The notes: generated by a model from the sequence alone, not told the origin. A stretch of 64,000 nucleotides of DNA from DASUKM01 sp036278735 (GCA_036278735.1 DASUKM010000055.1:62001-126000); one strand, 5' to 3'; positions 41,962-50,805 are shown, counted from the first letter of the stretch. Program-made: numbers and translations.

Positions 41962-43395
41962 ATGCAGCAGGACGTCCACACCGCAGCCTGGCTCGACTTC
42001 GATCGAACCATCACCGTCGTCGTGTTCCTCGTCGTGCTGGCGTCGGCCTGCCTCATGCCGATCCAGAGCGACACGTGGTGGCATCTGCGCGCCGGGCACG
42101 ACATGTGGCGCAGCCACGCGATCCTGCTGCGCGACACCTTTTCTTATACGGCGCGCGGCGACTACTGGCCGAACCACGAGTGGCTGAGCGAAATCCTGTT
42201 CTTCGCGACATATCGCGCGGCCGGCCTGCCGGGCCTGACCGCCCTCGCCGCGGTCGCGGTCACGGCGGCGATCGCGCTGTCGTGGGCCCTCATGCGCGGA
42301 CCCGTGCTCGCGCGCGTTCTGCTGCTGGCCATCGCGGTGCCGTCCATCGTGCCGGTCTGGACGGTCAGGCCTCACGTGTTCACGCTCGTGCTCTTCCTGG
42401 CGGCCTTCCACCTGATCCTGCGCGCACGGTTCTGGCCCGTCCCGATCCTGTTCGCCCTCTGGGCCAATCTGCACGGTGGGGTCGCGATCGGATTCGTCGT
42501 GCTCGGCGGCGCCGCGGCGGCGGATGTGTGGGTGAACGGCTGGTCGCGGCTCGGCCGATGGATGCTGCTGATCCCGGCATGCCTGGCCGCGACGCTCGTG
42601 ACGCCGCTCGGTATCCACCTGTGGACGGCGATCGAGGCGTCGGTCCGCAAGTCGGCCGCGATCGGCGTATCGGAATATGCGGCGGCCTCCTTCGGCTGGT
42701 CCGATGGGGCGTTCTGGGTCCTGGCAAGCGCGCTGGTGCTGCTCGCCGTCGCTCGACGGCAATCGATCCGAACAGAGGCGGCGCTCGTCTTCGTGTCGTT
42801 CGCCTTGCTGCCCTTCGCCGTCCGGTACGCCCGCAATATCCCCCTGTTCCTGCTGGTCGCCGTTCCCACCGTCAGCCGTCTCTTGCCGCCGCGGCTGCTG
42901 CAGCGCCGGGGCAGCCGGCGCGATCGTCCCACGGTCAACGCGTCGCTGCTGGCAACAGTCGCGACCGCCTGCGTCGCCCTCGTCGCCGTGTCCTGGAGCG
43001 CGCCTGTCGCGCGCCTGCAGTGGCGTCCCGTGTCGGACACGATCGCCGGCGCCATCGACACCTGCCCGGGCCCGCTGTACAACCGGTTCGACGACGGCGG
43101 CTACGTGATCTGGTTTGCGCCGGCCGTCCCGGTGTTCGTGGACAATCGGCAGGATCCGTATCCGCTCGACTTCCTGCAGGCGCACCTGCACGCCGAACGG
43201 AGCGGCCGCTACGAACAGGTTTTTCGGCAGTACGGGATCCGCTGTGCCTTTCTGCCGCCCACGTCGCCAACCGCCGAACGCCTGGTGGCGGCGGGGTGGC
43301 GTGTGCGCGCGTCGGATGCGCGCTGGGAGGTCCTCGAACGATCGACGGACGACATCGACGCGACCGCCGCCGCATCCGAGGCCAAGGACAGATAA
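41962..43395 (+). CDS. Polytopic membrane protein, possibly GT-C glycosyltransferase-like
   Basis: A 477-residue protein with about ten hydrophobic segments, then a soluble C-terminal domain of about 110 residues. The first extracytoplasmic loop reads QSDTWWHLRAGHDMWRSHAI followed by SYTARGDYWPNHEWLSEI. An acidic/aromatic first loop of this kind is common in GT-C-like transferases such as ArnT relatives, though no defined catalytic motif is recognised. The C-terminal domain has VSDTIAGAIDTCPGPLYNRF and a DNRQDPYPLDF motif. The function is unknown. There is no Shine-Dalgarno. The upstream spacer is dominated by tandem repeats, so its promoter is unclear. Confidence 0.7.
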   Translation: MQQDVHTAAWLDFDRTITVVVFLVVLASACLMPIQSDTWWHLRAGHDMWRSHAILLRDTFSYTARGDYWPNHEWLSEILFFATYRAAGLPGLTALAAVAVTAAIALSWALMRGPVLARVLLLAIAVPSIVPVWTVRPHVFTLVLFLAAFHLILRARFWPVPILFALWANLHGGVAIGFVVLGGAAAADVWVNGWSRLGRWMLLIPACLAATLVTPLGIHLWTAIEASVRKSAAIGVSEYAAASFGWSDGAFWVLASALVLLAVARRQSIRTEAALVFVSFALLPFAVRYARNIPLFLLVAVPTVSRLLPPRLLQRRGSRRDRPTVNASLLATVATACVALVAVSWSAPVARLQWRPVSDTIAGAIDTCPGPLYNRFDDGGYVIWFAPAVPVFVDNRQDPYPLDFLQAHLHAERSGRYEQVFRQYGIRCAFLPPTSPTAERLVAAGWRVRASDARWEVLERSTDDIDATAAASEAKDR

Positions 43396-43432
43396 CCGGC
43401 GCCCCGCGACGCCGATCGATTGGGGCGGGGGT

Positions 43433-44182
43433 TCATTCCCAGCGGAACACGCGCGCCGACAGCGCCGTGCACGCCGCAAACACCAGCACGAGGACGCCGA
43501 CGTCGGTCGCGTGCGCCAGCCAGCCGTCGCCCTGCCAGATGCCGCGCAGCAGCGAGGCCGCGTACGTCAACGGCAGCAGCCGCGCGATCCGGGCGAGGGG
43601 CGGCGGCATGACGGACACGGGCACGAACAGGCCCGACAAGCCGAGCATCGGATACAGGATGGCCGTCCCGATGGGCTGCGCGAACCGCGCCGTCGGGACG
43701 ATGCTGGCGATCAGGAACCCGAGCGACAGGATCGTGAACGTCGTGAAGAGCAGCGCGATCGTGAAGCTGAAGATCGGCACGTCGGCCGGGATCGGATAGA
43801 ACCGTCGCCCGGCGAGAATCATCAGGACCAGCGTGATCGCCGTGAACAGCAGCTTGACGGCCACGTGCGCCGCGAGGATCGTCTGCGGCCGCAGCGGCGT
43901 CGCCCGGAGCCGCTTCAGGATGCCGGCGTCGCGGTAGAGCGCGACGATCGTGATGAGCGACAGCACGGCCCCGAGCGCAATCAGCATCGCGCCAAGCGCC
44001 GGCACTTCGGCCGCGAACTCGGGCGCGCGCCGCGACGCCCCCGCCCGTCCGCCCAGCGCGCGTCCGAGCACGATGAACACGAACACCGGCACCCCGACGC
44101 TCCCCACGACGCCCAGCGGCTCGCGGACGAAGATCTTGATCTCGACCCAGGTGAGCTTCCAGAAGCCACGCAGCATAGGCAT
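43433..44182 (-). CDS. ABC-2 type transporter permease
   Basis: A 250-residue membrane protein with about six hydrophobic segments. Recognisable parts are KLTWVEIKIFVREPLGVVG at the N-terminus (the usual ABC-2 entry helix), RDAGILKRLRATPLRPQTIL, and late LPLTYAASLLRGIWQG, the typical C-terminal ABC-2 motif. With the ATPase encoded immediately upstream it forms an exporter; the substrate is unknown. The ATG overlaps the ATPase TGA by one base (TGATG), indicating translational coupling. Confidence 0.9.
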   Translation of the reverse strand: MPMLRGFWKLTWVEIKIFVREPLGVVGSVGVPVFVFIVLGRALGGRAGASRRAPEFAAEVPALGAMLIALGAVLSLITIVALYRDAGILKRLRATPLRPQTILAAHVAVKLLFTAITLVLMILAGRRFYPIPADVPIFSFTIALLFTTFTILSLGFLIASIVPTARFAQPIGTAILYPMLGLSGLFVPVSVMPPPLARIARLLPLTYAASLLRGIWQGDGWLAHATDVGVLVLVFAACTALSARVFRWE

Positions 44183-45087
44183 CAGTCCCGAATCGAATGC
44201 CCCGTGACCTCGAGGAACATGTCCTCGAGGCTCGGCACGATCGTCCGAAAGTCGGTCACCCGCACGTGCCGCTCCGACAGGCACGCGATCACGTCGGCCA
44301 CCAGATCGTCCCCGCGTCCGCGGATGGTGAACCGCGTGCCGTCGCGCGTGACGCTGTCGGCGTGCGGAATCGACGCCAGCCACCGCTCCGCCGACGGATC
44401 CTCGGTCGCGAGCAGGATGGTCCGCTCCGGACAGTGACGCGCGACGAGGTCGGCCGGGGTGCCGATGTCGACGATGCGCCCGTGGTCGATCACCGCGACG
44501 CGATCGCACAGCCGCTCGGCTTCCTCCATCAGGTGGGTCGTGAGCACGACCGTCTTGCCGCGATCGCGGATGCCGCGCACGAGATCCCAGATCGCATGCC
44601 GCGCCTGCGGGTCGAGCCCCGTCGTCAACTCGTCGAGGAACACCAGCTCCGGGTCGTTGATGAGCGCGAGCGCGATGAAGAGCCGCTGCTTCTGGCCGCC
44701 CGAGAGCGTCATGAACCAGGCCTGGCGCTTGTCCTCGAGGCCGAGTTGCTGGAGCAGCCGCCTGCCGTCGACGGGCCGGCGGTACAGCGAAGCCCAGAGG
44801 TCGATCGCCTCCCAGACTTTGATGCGCTTCTGCAGCTGCGCTTCCTGCAACTGCACGCCGACGCGCCCCTGGAGCCTGGCGGCGTGTCGCGCCGGGTCGA
44901 ACCCCAGGACGGTGATGCGGCCGGCATCCGGCCGGCGCAGCCCTTCCACGCACTCGAGGGTCGTCGTCTTGCCGGCGCCGTTGGGGCCGATGAGCCCGAA
45001 GATTTCCCCCACGCCCACGTCGAAGGAGACGTCGGCCACCGCGACGACCCGGCCGTAGGTCTTGCGCAGCCCCGCCACGCGCACCAC
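44182..45087 (-). CDS. ABC transporter ATP-binding protein
   Basis: A 301-residue ATPase of the DrrA/CcmA type. Walker A is GPNGAGKTT (residues 34-42), the signature LSGGQ is at 128-132, and Walker B is LVFLDE at 148-153. The usual DEPT after Walker B reads DELT, a conservative departure. The C-terminal part (IRGRGDDLVADVIACL then SLEDMFLEVTGHSIRD) matches the extension seen in ABC-2 ATPases. A GTG start at 45087 was chosen. A TTG overlapping the preceding gene's stop is an alternative, since GGGAGG sits between them. It powers the permease encoded directly after it. Confidence 0.88.
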   Translation of the reverse strand: MVRVAGLRKTYGRVVAVADVSFDVGVGEIFGLIGPNGAGKTTTLECVEGLRRPDAGRITVLGFDPARHAARLQGRVGVQLQEAQLQKRIKVWEAIDLWASLYRRPVDGRRLLQQLGLEDKRQAWFMTLSGGQKQRLFIALALINDPELVFLDELTTGLDPQARHAIWDLVRGIRDRGKTVVLTTHLMEEAERLCDRVAVIDHGRIVDIGTPADLVARHCPERTILLATEDPSAERWLASIPHADSVTRDGTRFTIRGRGDDLVADVIACLSERHVRVTDFRTIVPSLEDMFLEVTGHSIRD

Positions 45088-45107
45088 CGGCGGTCGCGAG
45101 GCCTCCC

Positions 45108-45530
45108 TCAATAGACGATGCCCAGATCGCGCTGCGCGCACGACTGGCAGATCTCGTCGTCGTGCATCGACTCAGGAGGCTTCTTCTGTCCGCAGTGGGA
45201 GCAGGGCAGATACTTCGACAGGCGGGATTCGCGCGCGGCGTCGATCAACGCGCGCGCCGCCGAGAACGCGTGGGAATTGGAGACGAGTCGCCAGGCGATC
45301 GAGCCGGCGCGGATCGGACGGACGACCGAATGCTGCGGCGATTCCCAGTCGACGGCGTGCTCCCAGACGGTAATCGTCGTGCGCGTCAGCCGCACGATCA
45401 CCTCGACCGGTTCGCCGCCCGTGAAATAGGTCGAGCCGTCCGGCGCTTCGTCCTGCACGACGGGCTGCGGCAACTGCGCCGCCACGAACGCGAGCCATTC
45501 TTCGAACGCCTGCGCCACCGCCGCGATCAT
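45108..45530 (-). CDS. Hypothetical protein with C-terminal zinc ribbon
   Basis: A 140-residue protein of unknown function. The N-terminal ~95 residues are a mixed domain (FEEWLAFVAAQLPQPVVQDE, EVIVRLTRTTITVWEHAVDW). The C-terminus is a probable zinc ribbon with two CxxC knuckles, CSHCGQKKPPESMHDDEICQ then SCAQ. Zinc ribbons of this type bind nucleic acid or protein. It precedes the ABC exporter genes with a 20-nt gap. The start at 45530 is the first Met and no better signal is seen. Confidence 0.65.
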   Translation of the reverse strand: MIAAVAQAFEEWLAFVAAQLPQPVVQDEAPDGSTYFTGGEPVEVIVRLTRTTITVWEHAVDWESPQHSVVRPIRAGSIAWRLVSNSHAFSAARALIDAARESRLSKYLPCSHCGQKKPPESMHDDEICQSCAQRDLGIVY

Positions 45531-45549
45531 ATCCCGGGACGTTGGGGCG

Positions 45550-46017
45550 TCACTTCACGAGCGCGCCCAGCCCCGCGGCCCAGGCGACGGCGGTCACCGC
45601 GACGCGCACGCGGTTCAGCACGACCCACCGGTGCACGACGGACGTGAGGCTGGCAGCATCGAGCCCCGCGCCGTGCGTCATCAGCAGGCGTCGGGCGGTC
45701 GGAGCGAAATACGCCAGCGTCGACGCGACGACGATCAGCTCGAGGATCGTCGCGACGAGCCGCCAGGTGAACTGCGGTCGAGGGGCCCGGAAGCCGGCGA
45801 CGAGCGCCAGCACCGTCGCGATCGCGACGAGCGGCGAGAGCACGGCCCAGAAGTGGAGGCCCGCCCTCGCGGCGATGAGGCCGTACGGATTGCCGGGCGC
45901 GAGCGTCCCGGGAACCCCTGCCGTCCACAACGGCACGACCACACGCGTTTCGTACAACCCGGCGCCCAGATCCAGCCCCACCAGCACCACGAAGACCCAG
46001 AGCGTCACGCGGGCCAT
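45550..46017 (-). CDS. Small membrane protein, DUF1772/DUF2269-like
   Basis: A 155-residue protein with four hydrophobic segments. The first helix LWVFVVLVGLDLGAGLYETRVVVPLW resembles DUF1772/anthrone oxygenase-like small membrane proteins, which begin with a similar GxxxGaxlyexxvvxplw pattern; family assignment is tentative. The C-terminus has VVHRWVVLNRVRVAVTAVAW. AGGAGG precedes the ATG by a few bases, and a TACAAT lies 16 bases before it. It is separated by 19 nt from the zinc-ribbon gene, suggesting a short operon. Confidence 0.65.
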   Translation of the reverse strand: MARVTLWVFVVLVGLDLGAGLYETRVVVPLWTAGVPGTLAPGNPYGLIAARAGLHFWAVLSPLVAIATVLALVAGFRAPRPQFTWRLVATILELIVVASTLAYFAPTARRLLMTHGAGLDAASLTSVVHRWVVLNRVRVAVTAVAWAAGLGALVK

Positions 46018-46033
46018 CTCGACCTCCTGGCAG

Positions 46034-46039
46034 ATTGTA
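46034..46039 (-). promoter_or_regulatory. -10 box TACAAT
   Basis: TACAAT followed by C on the minus strand, 16 bases before ATG 46017, with AGGAGG in between. The array at 46042-46090 ends just upstream. Confidence 0.5.
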
Positions 46040-46041
46040 GT

Positions 46042-46090
46042 GGTTCAGGGTTCCGGATGCCGGGTTCCAGGTCGGCTCCGGGCAGTCGCC
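46042..46090. repeat. Heptamer array, family GGAACCC (degenerate), about 7 units
   Basis: Read on the minus strand after the TAA of the asparaginase gene: GGCGACT, GCCCGGA, GCCGACC, TGGAACC, CGGCATC, CGGAACC, CTGAACC. Units are diverged but keep the 7-nt spacing. The array touches the stop codon with no gap. Confidence 0.7.
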
Positions 46091-47089
46091 TTAGAGCGGC
46101 CTGCCCTCGAGCAGCGCCTCGCACGCGCGGGTTTCGGCGCCGTGCTCGGTGCAGATCGCGTACTCGGCGGCGTACATCGAGACGCCGGCGCAGCGCCCCT
46201 GCGCGTCGAGGACGTAGAAGTTGACCGCGAAATTCGGGTCGCCGTTCTCCGTCAGCAGCCGGCGCTCGATCGTGTGCCGCTTGATCCGCGCGAGCGCCTC
46301 CATCCCGGCGTCCTTCGGATGACGGCCGTGCCGCAGCGCCTCGACGATCAGCAGCGATGAGAGGCTGTACAGGTTCGCTTCGCCGCGGCCGGTCGACCCC
46401 GCCGCGCCGACCTCCCCGTCCACGTAGAGGCCTGCGCCGAGGATCGGCGAATCGCCGACCCGGCCCGGAATCTTCCACGCCAGCCCGCTCGTCGTCGTCA
46501 CACCGGCCATCTCCCCCTGCGCGCTCAGCGCGCTGCAGTGCAGCGTGCCGTAAAAGTGGTTCGGATCGACCCAGCCCTCCTGCATCATCGCCCGCTCCAC
46601 GCGGCGGCGCGCGATCTCCCGGGCCGCGGGATCGAGGAAGTGGATTGGATCGGTGCGCCGCTTCCACTCGAGCCAGGTCTGGCGCGAGCGCTCCGTGTTG
46701 AGGTCGTCGACGATCTCGAAACCCATCTGCCGGGCGAATGCCTGCGCGCCCCTGCCCGCGAGCAGGTGATGGTCGGTCTCGTCGGCGACCTTGCGGGCGA
46801 CGAGCGCGGGGGTCTTGACCCCTTCGAGCGCGGCGACGCCGCCGGCGCGGCGGGTGGGGCCGTCCATGCAGCATGCGTCGAGCTGCACCACGCCGTCGGC
46901 GTTCGGCAGCCCGCCATAGCCCACGCTCGTGTCGAGCGGATCGAGCTCGACGATGGTGACGCCGGCGAGGACGGCGTCGAGCACGCCGCTGCCCTGCGTC
47001 AGCATCGCGAAGGCCTGCTCGACGGCGGTCGCCGACCCGCCGTTCCTGAACCGGTTGCCGTTCGCGGAGGCGATGACGATCGGATGCAT
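46091..47089 (-). CDS. Isoaspartyl peptidase / L-asparaginase (Ntn hydrolase)
   Basis: A 332-residue member of the glycosylasparaginase family. The proenzyme self-cleaves before a Thr that becomes the nucleophile, here T182 in YGTLHC; human aspartylglucosaminidase has T183. The downstream GEMAGVTTTSGLAWKIPGRV and GDSPILGAGLYVD blocks are typical and bind substrate. The N-terminal ANGNRFRNGGSATAVEQAF is also conserved. It hydrolyses N4-glycosyl-Asn or isoaspartyl peptides. Met 47089 is preferred over the Met 26 codons upstream, because TAGGAT lies 11 bases before it and homology starts there. A heptamer array follows the stop. Confidence 0.88.
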   Translation of the reverse strand: MHPIVIASANGNRFRNGGSATAVEQAFAMLTQGSGVLDAVLAGVTIVELDPLDTSVGYGGLPNADGVVQLDACCMDGPTRRAGGVAALEGVKTPALVARKVADETDHHLLAGRGAQAFARQMGFEIVDDLNTERSRQTWLEWKRRTDPIHFLDPAAREIARRRVERAMMQEGWVDPNHFYGTLHCSALSAQGEMAGVTTTSGLAWKIPGRVGDSPILGAGLYVDGEVGAAGSTGRGEANLYSLSSLLIVEALRHGRHPKDAGMEALARIKRHTIERRLLTENGDPNFAVNFYVLDAQGRCAGVSMYAAEYAICTEHGAETRACEALLEGRPL

Positions 47090-47123
47090 GCTGCCCCCAC
47101 ATCCTAGATCAGAGGCCGGGGCG

Positions 47124-47152
47124 TTGACGCTTGGCGGCTGGACGATTACGAT
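47124..47152 (+). promoter_or_regulatory. Sigma-70-like promoter, TTGACG-N17-TACGAT
   Basis: -35 TTGACG at 47124-47129, 17-nt spacer, -10 TACGAT at 47147-47152, eight bases before GTG 47161. It is the only promoter in the window with a convincing -35 box. Confidence 0.65.
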
Positions 47153-47160
47153 GGCACTTC

Positions 47161-48129
47161 GTGCCACGCCACATCTCTCTCGAGACCATCCGCGACGCAG
47201 CGCGGACGGTCTACGACGTTGCCGTTCGTACGCCGCTCGTCGAGCTCGACCGCGGCGGCGAGGGGCCGCAGATTTTTCTGAAGCTGGAAACGCTCCAGCC
47301 GATCGGCTCCTTCAAGATTCGCGGCGCCTGGAATGCCGTGCGCCAGCTGCCCGCGTCGGCGCTCGCCGACGGCGTCTGGACGGTCAGCGCCGGCAACGCC
47401 GCGCAGGGGGTGGCGCTGGCGGCGCGCACCGCGGGGGCGCGTTGCAGCGTGCTCGTCATGGACACGGCGCCTGAAACCAAGCTGCGCGCCATCCGGGGCT
47501 TCGGCGCCAGCATCGTGCAGGCCTCCTACGACGAATGCTGGGAGACGGTCGAGCGGCACGCGTCGGACCGGATGCACGGCCACTTCGTCCACCCCTTCGA
47601 CGACGACCGGTTCATCAGCGGCAACGGGACGGTCGCGCTCGAGATCCTCGAGGATCTGCCCGACGTCGACGCGGTCATCGCGCCGATCGGCGGCGGGGGA
47701 CTGATTGCCGGGATCGGCTGCGTGATGGCCGCGCTGCGGCCGGGCCTGACGAAGGTGTATGCGGCCGAACCGGAGACGGCCGCGCCGCTGGCCGCCTCGC
47801 GACGGGCCGGCCAGGCGGTCACCTTCGACGGCTGGCGCGCGTCGTTCGTGGACGGCGCCGGGGGGCACTCGGTGCTTCCGTCGATGTGGCCGCTGCTGCA
47901 GTCGTGGGTCGACGACTCGATCGTCGTCACGCTCGACGAGGCGGCCGCGGCGATGCGCGTCGCGGCCGAGCGGACCCACGTCATTGCCGAAGGCGCCGCG
48001 GCCTGCGCGATCGCCGCGGCGATCGGACCCGCGCTCGCCGCGCGCGGCCATCGGCGCGTCGTCGCCGTCGTCTCCGGCGGCAACATCGATCTTTCGCGTT
48101 TCGCACAGCTCGTCGGCGCATGCGGATGA
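47161..48129 (+). CDS. Threonine/serine dehydratase-like PLP enzyme
   Basis: A 322-residue fold-type II PLP enzyme. The PLP lysine is K52 in GSFKIRGA. The substrate loop SAGNAAQGVAL follows, and the phosphate-binding GGGGL occurs in IAPIGGGGLIAGIGCVM. Members of this size act as catabolic threonine/serine dehydratases or amino acid racemases and usually lack the C-terminal ACT domains, as here. It converts L-threonine to 2-oxobutanoate or L-serine to pyruvate, if a dehydratase. The GTG start follows a sigma-70 promoter by eight bases and needs no Shine-Dalgarno. It is divergent from the asparaginase gene. Confidence 0.85.
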   Translation: MPRHISLETIRDAARTVYDVAVRTPLVELDRGGEGPQIFLKLETLQPIGSFKIRGAWNAVRQLPASALADGVWTVSAGNAAQGVALAARTAGARCSVLVMDTAPETKLRAIRGFGASIVQASYDECWETVERHASDRMHGHFVHPFDDDRFISGNGTVALEILEDLPDVDAVIAPIGGGGLIAGIGCVMAALRPGLTKVYAAEPETAAPLAASRRAGQAVTFDGWRASFVDGAGGHSVLPSMWPLLQSWVDDSIVVTLDEAAAAMRVAAERTHVIAEGAAACAIAAAIGPALAARGHRRVVAVVSGGNIDLSRFAQLVGACG

Positions 48130-48157
48130 CGCCGGCGCACCCCAGGTGACCCATTCG

Positions 48158-50299
48158 ATGACTACGACCCCCGAGCCCCGCGACCTGCCGTCCCGTCTGA
48201 GCCGGCTGCCGGAGCTGGCAACCGATCTCTGGTGGACGTGGAACAGCGCGGCGCGCGAAGTGTTTCGCCGCCTCGATTACGCGCTCTGGCGCGAGACGGC
48301 GCACAACCCCGTCCTGATGCTGCGCGCGGTCCCTCCCGAGCTGCTCGCGCGGGCCGCGACCGACGAGACGTTCCTGCGCGTCTACGACGAGGCGCTGCAC
48401 GCGCTCGACGGCGCGCGTACGGCGCGCGACACCTGGTGGGTGCACAAGTTCCCGTCGAACCCGGGACCGGTGGCGTACTTCTCCGCCGAGTTCGCGCTGC
48501 ACCAGTCGCTGCCGATCTATGCCGGCGGCCTCGGCGTGCTCGCGGGGGACCACTGCAAGGAAGCGAGCGACCTCGGCGTGCCGCTCATCGGCGTCGGCTT
48601 CATGTATCCGCAGGGCTACTTCCATCAGAGCGTCTCCCCCGAAGGGTGGCAGCAGGAAAGTTACGAGCGCCTGAACTGGGCCGACGCCCCCATCGAGCCG
48701 GCCATCACGCCCGACGGCCTCGCCTGCGTCGTCGCGGTGCCGCTCGGCAGCCGGAGCGTGCTCGCGTCGGTCTGGCGCGTGCGCCTCGGACGCGTGAAGC
48801 TGTACCTGCTCGACACGGATCTCGAGGAGAACGCCCCGTGGGACCGCGAGCTGTCGGCGCGCCTGTACGGCGGCGACCGCGAGACGCGCGTCCAGCAGGA
48901 GATCATCCTGGGGGTCGGCGGCGTGCGCGCGCTGCGGGCGCTCGGATCGACGCCGGCGGTGTGGCACCTGAACGAGGGTCACGCGGCATTCGTCGTGCTG
49001 CAGCGCATTCGCGACATGATCGAAGCGGGCCAGAGCTTCGACGCGGCGCTCGCGGAGGTCCGCCGGACGACGGTGTTCACGACGCACACGCCGGTGCCGG
49101 CCGGGCACGACGCCTTCCCCTTCAACCTCGTCGAGACGCACCTGGCGGGCGCGTGGGGCACGCTCGGGAACTATCGCGATCGGTTCATGGCGCTCGGGTC
49201 GTACGACAACGGCTCGGGCCCGCAGTTCAACATGACGGCGCTCGCGCTGCGCGCGGCCAACGGCGTCAACGCCGTCAGCCAGCTCCACGGCGTCGTCACG
49301 CGCGAGATGTGGGGCCCGATCTGGCCGGGGCTGCCGGAGGAGCAGCGGCCGGTGCGCGCGCTGACCAACGGCATCCACGTCCCGACGTGGCTGTCCAACG
49401 AGCTGGCCAGCCTGTTCGATCAGTACCTCGACGCCGACTGGCGCGAACGGTACGACGACCCGGCGGTCTGGCAGCGCGTGACGGCGATCCCGGACGAGGC
49501 GCTGTGGAACGCGCGCAAGGCGCTGCGGGAGTACTTGTTCACGTTCATCCGCGAGCGGGCGCGGCAGCGCTGGCGCGACGAGCGCGTCGGCGTCGCCCGC
49601 GTGGTCGCGGCGGGCACGCTGCTCGAACCGCACGCCTTGACGATCGGCTTCGCGCGCCGCTTCACCGGCTACAAGCGGCCCGACCTGATCTTCCACGACC
49701 CCGAGCGCCTGCACGCGATCCTGAACGCCGCGCGCCGGCCCGTGCAGCTCGTCTTCGCCGGCAAGGCGCATCCGGCCGACGAAACGGGCAAGCACCATCT
49801 GCAGCAGGTCTATCGCCGCGCCCTCGATCCGGCCTTCGCCGGACGGATCGCGTTCGTCGACGACTACGACCTGCACGTCGCGCACTTCCTGGTGCAGGGG
49901 TGCGACGTCTGGCTGAACAATCCGCGCAAGCCGCTCGAAGCGAGCGGCACGAGCGGCATGAAAGCCTCGGTGAACGGCGTGCCGCACCTCAGCATCGGCG
50001 ACGGCTGGTGGGCCGAAGGCTACTCCGGCGCCAACGGCTGGGTGATCGGCAACCACGGCGTCCACGACGAACGCGAAGTGGACGCGGCCGACGCGCGCTC
50101 GCTCTACGATCTGCTCGAGACCGAGATCGTGCCGACCTTCTACGACCGCGACGACCACGACGTCCCGCACCGCTGGCTGGGTTTCGTGCGCCAGGCGATC
50201 ATCACCGTGACGCCGCGCTTCAGCGCCCGCCGGATGGTCAAGCAGTACGTCGAGCAGATGTACGCGCCGGCGCTCGAGAGCGAGCCGGTCCGGGGCTAG
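48158..50299 (+). CDS. glgP: Alpha-glucan (glycogen) phosphorylase
   Basis: A 713-residue enzyme of the shorter GT35 type. It releases glucose-1-phosphate from the non-reducing ends of glycogen or maltodextrin. The family order is visible: PVAYFSAEFALHQSLPIYAGGLGVLAGDHCKEA, HLNEGHAAF, and GFARRFTGYKRPDL. The PLP-lysine motif is SGTSGMKASVNG with K602. The start fits MTTTPEPRDLPSRL; the AGGTGA upstream is about ten bases away. The preceding dehydratase gene is 28 nt upstream, so the two may be cotranscribed. The next gene has its own promoter. Confidence 0.93.
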   Translation: MTTTPEPRDLPSRLSRLPELATDLWWTWNSAAREVFRRLDYALWRETAHNPVLMLRAVPPELLARAATDETFLRVYDEALHALDGARTARDTWWVHKFPSNPGPVAYFSAEFALHQSLPIYAGGLGVLAGDHCKEASDLGVPLIGVGFMYPQGYFHQSVSPEGWQQESYERLNWADAPIEPAITPDGLACVVAVPLGSRSVLASVWRVRLGRVKLYLLDTDLEENAPWDRELSARLYGGDRETRVQQEIILGVGGVRALRALGSTPAVWHLNEGHAAFVVLQRIRDMIEAGQSFDAALAEVRRTTVFTTHTPVPAGHDAFPFNLVETHLAGAWGTLGNYRDRFMALGSYDNGSGPQFNMTALALRAANGVNAVSQLHGVVTREMWGPIWPGLPEEQRPVRALTNGIHVPTWLSNELASLFDQYLDADWRERYDDPAVWQRVTAIPDEALWNARKALREYLFTFIRERARQRWRDERVGVARVVAAGTLLEPHALTIGFARRFTGYKRPDLIFHDPERLHAILNAARRPVQLVFAGKAHPADETGKHHLQQVYRRALDPAFAGRIAFVDDYDLHVAHFLVQGCDVWLNNPRKPLEASGTSGMKASVNGVPHLSIGDGWWAEGYSGANGWVIGNHGVHDEREVDAADARSLYDLLETEIVPTFYDRDDHDVPHRWLGFVRQAIITVTPRFSARRMVKQYVEQMYAPALESEPVRG

Positions 50300-50314
50300 C
50301 CGGCCGCCGTCTGC

Positions 50315-50320
50315 TACAAT
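50315..50320 (+). promoter_or_regulatory. Extended -10 TGC-TACAAT, predicted leaderless
   Basis: TACAAT followed by C, exactly six bases before ATG 50327; TGC directly precedes the box. Confidence 0.6.
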
Positions 50321-50326
50321 CGACCC

Positions 50327-50785
50327 ATGCCTCGAAAGTCCGTCGCACAGGCGCGGTGCGCGCTCTGCGGCGCGAAGGAAATCTCCGAGCCGCGCGGCGA
50401 AGAGAAATACTGCCGCGACTGCTGGGACAAGAAGATCGCCGTCGAAGAGATCGTCGCGCGCGAGTTCGCGCTCAAGCGCTACATCCGCGCCCACAGCGCG
50501 GAGAAGTACCTCGTCTATCACTCGACGCTGAAGCGCCCCTGCGGCCAGATCATCGTCGTCGACGACGGCTACGATCTGTTCCTCACGCTGGTGCTGTATC
50601 CGAGCTTCGCGTGGGAGGAGCCGGCCTATCACCTCGATGGCGACCCCGAAGGACGCACGTTCGCCGAGATCCTCGTCGACGTCGTCGCCGCGGAAGTGAT
50701 CGAGCCCTGGGGCGGCGGCAAGTGGCACCTCGAAATCTTCCGCTCCACCAACGCCGATCCGGAGGACTGGAACGGCGAGATGTGA
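50327..50785 (+). CDS. Hypothetical protein with N-terminal zinc knuckle
   Basis: A 152-residue protein. Two CxxC pairs at the N-terminus (CALCGAKEIS and YCRDCWDKK) probably bind zinc. The C-terminal ~90 residues form a beta-rich domain with CGQIIVVDDGYDLFLTLVLY, the cluster LYPSFAWEEPAYHLDGDPEG and EVIEPWGGGKWHLEIFRS. It resembles no family that I can name and could be a nucleic-acid-binding regulator or an enzyme fragment. The spacing of the -10 box to the ATG predicts a leaderless mRNA. Confidence 0.65.
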   Translation: MPRKSVAQARCALCGAKEISEPRGEEKYCRDCWDKKIAVEEIVAREFALKRYIRAHSAEKYLVYHSTLKRPCGQIIVVDDGYDLFLTLVLYPSFAWEEPAYHLDGDPEGRTFAEILVDVVAAEVIEPWGGGKWHLEIFRSTNADPEDWNGEM

Positions 50786-50791
50786 CGCGCA

Positions 50792-50797
50792 TATAAT
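50792..50797 (+). promoter_or_regulatory. -10 box TATAAT
   Basis: TATAAT followed by C, seven bases after the stop of the preceding gene. It would give a leader of about 107 nt containing a repeat for the gene at 50911. Confidence 0.5.
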
Positions 50798-50805
50798 CGG
50801 CGTCG

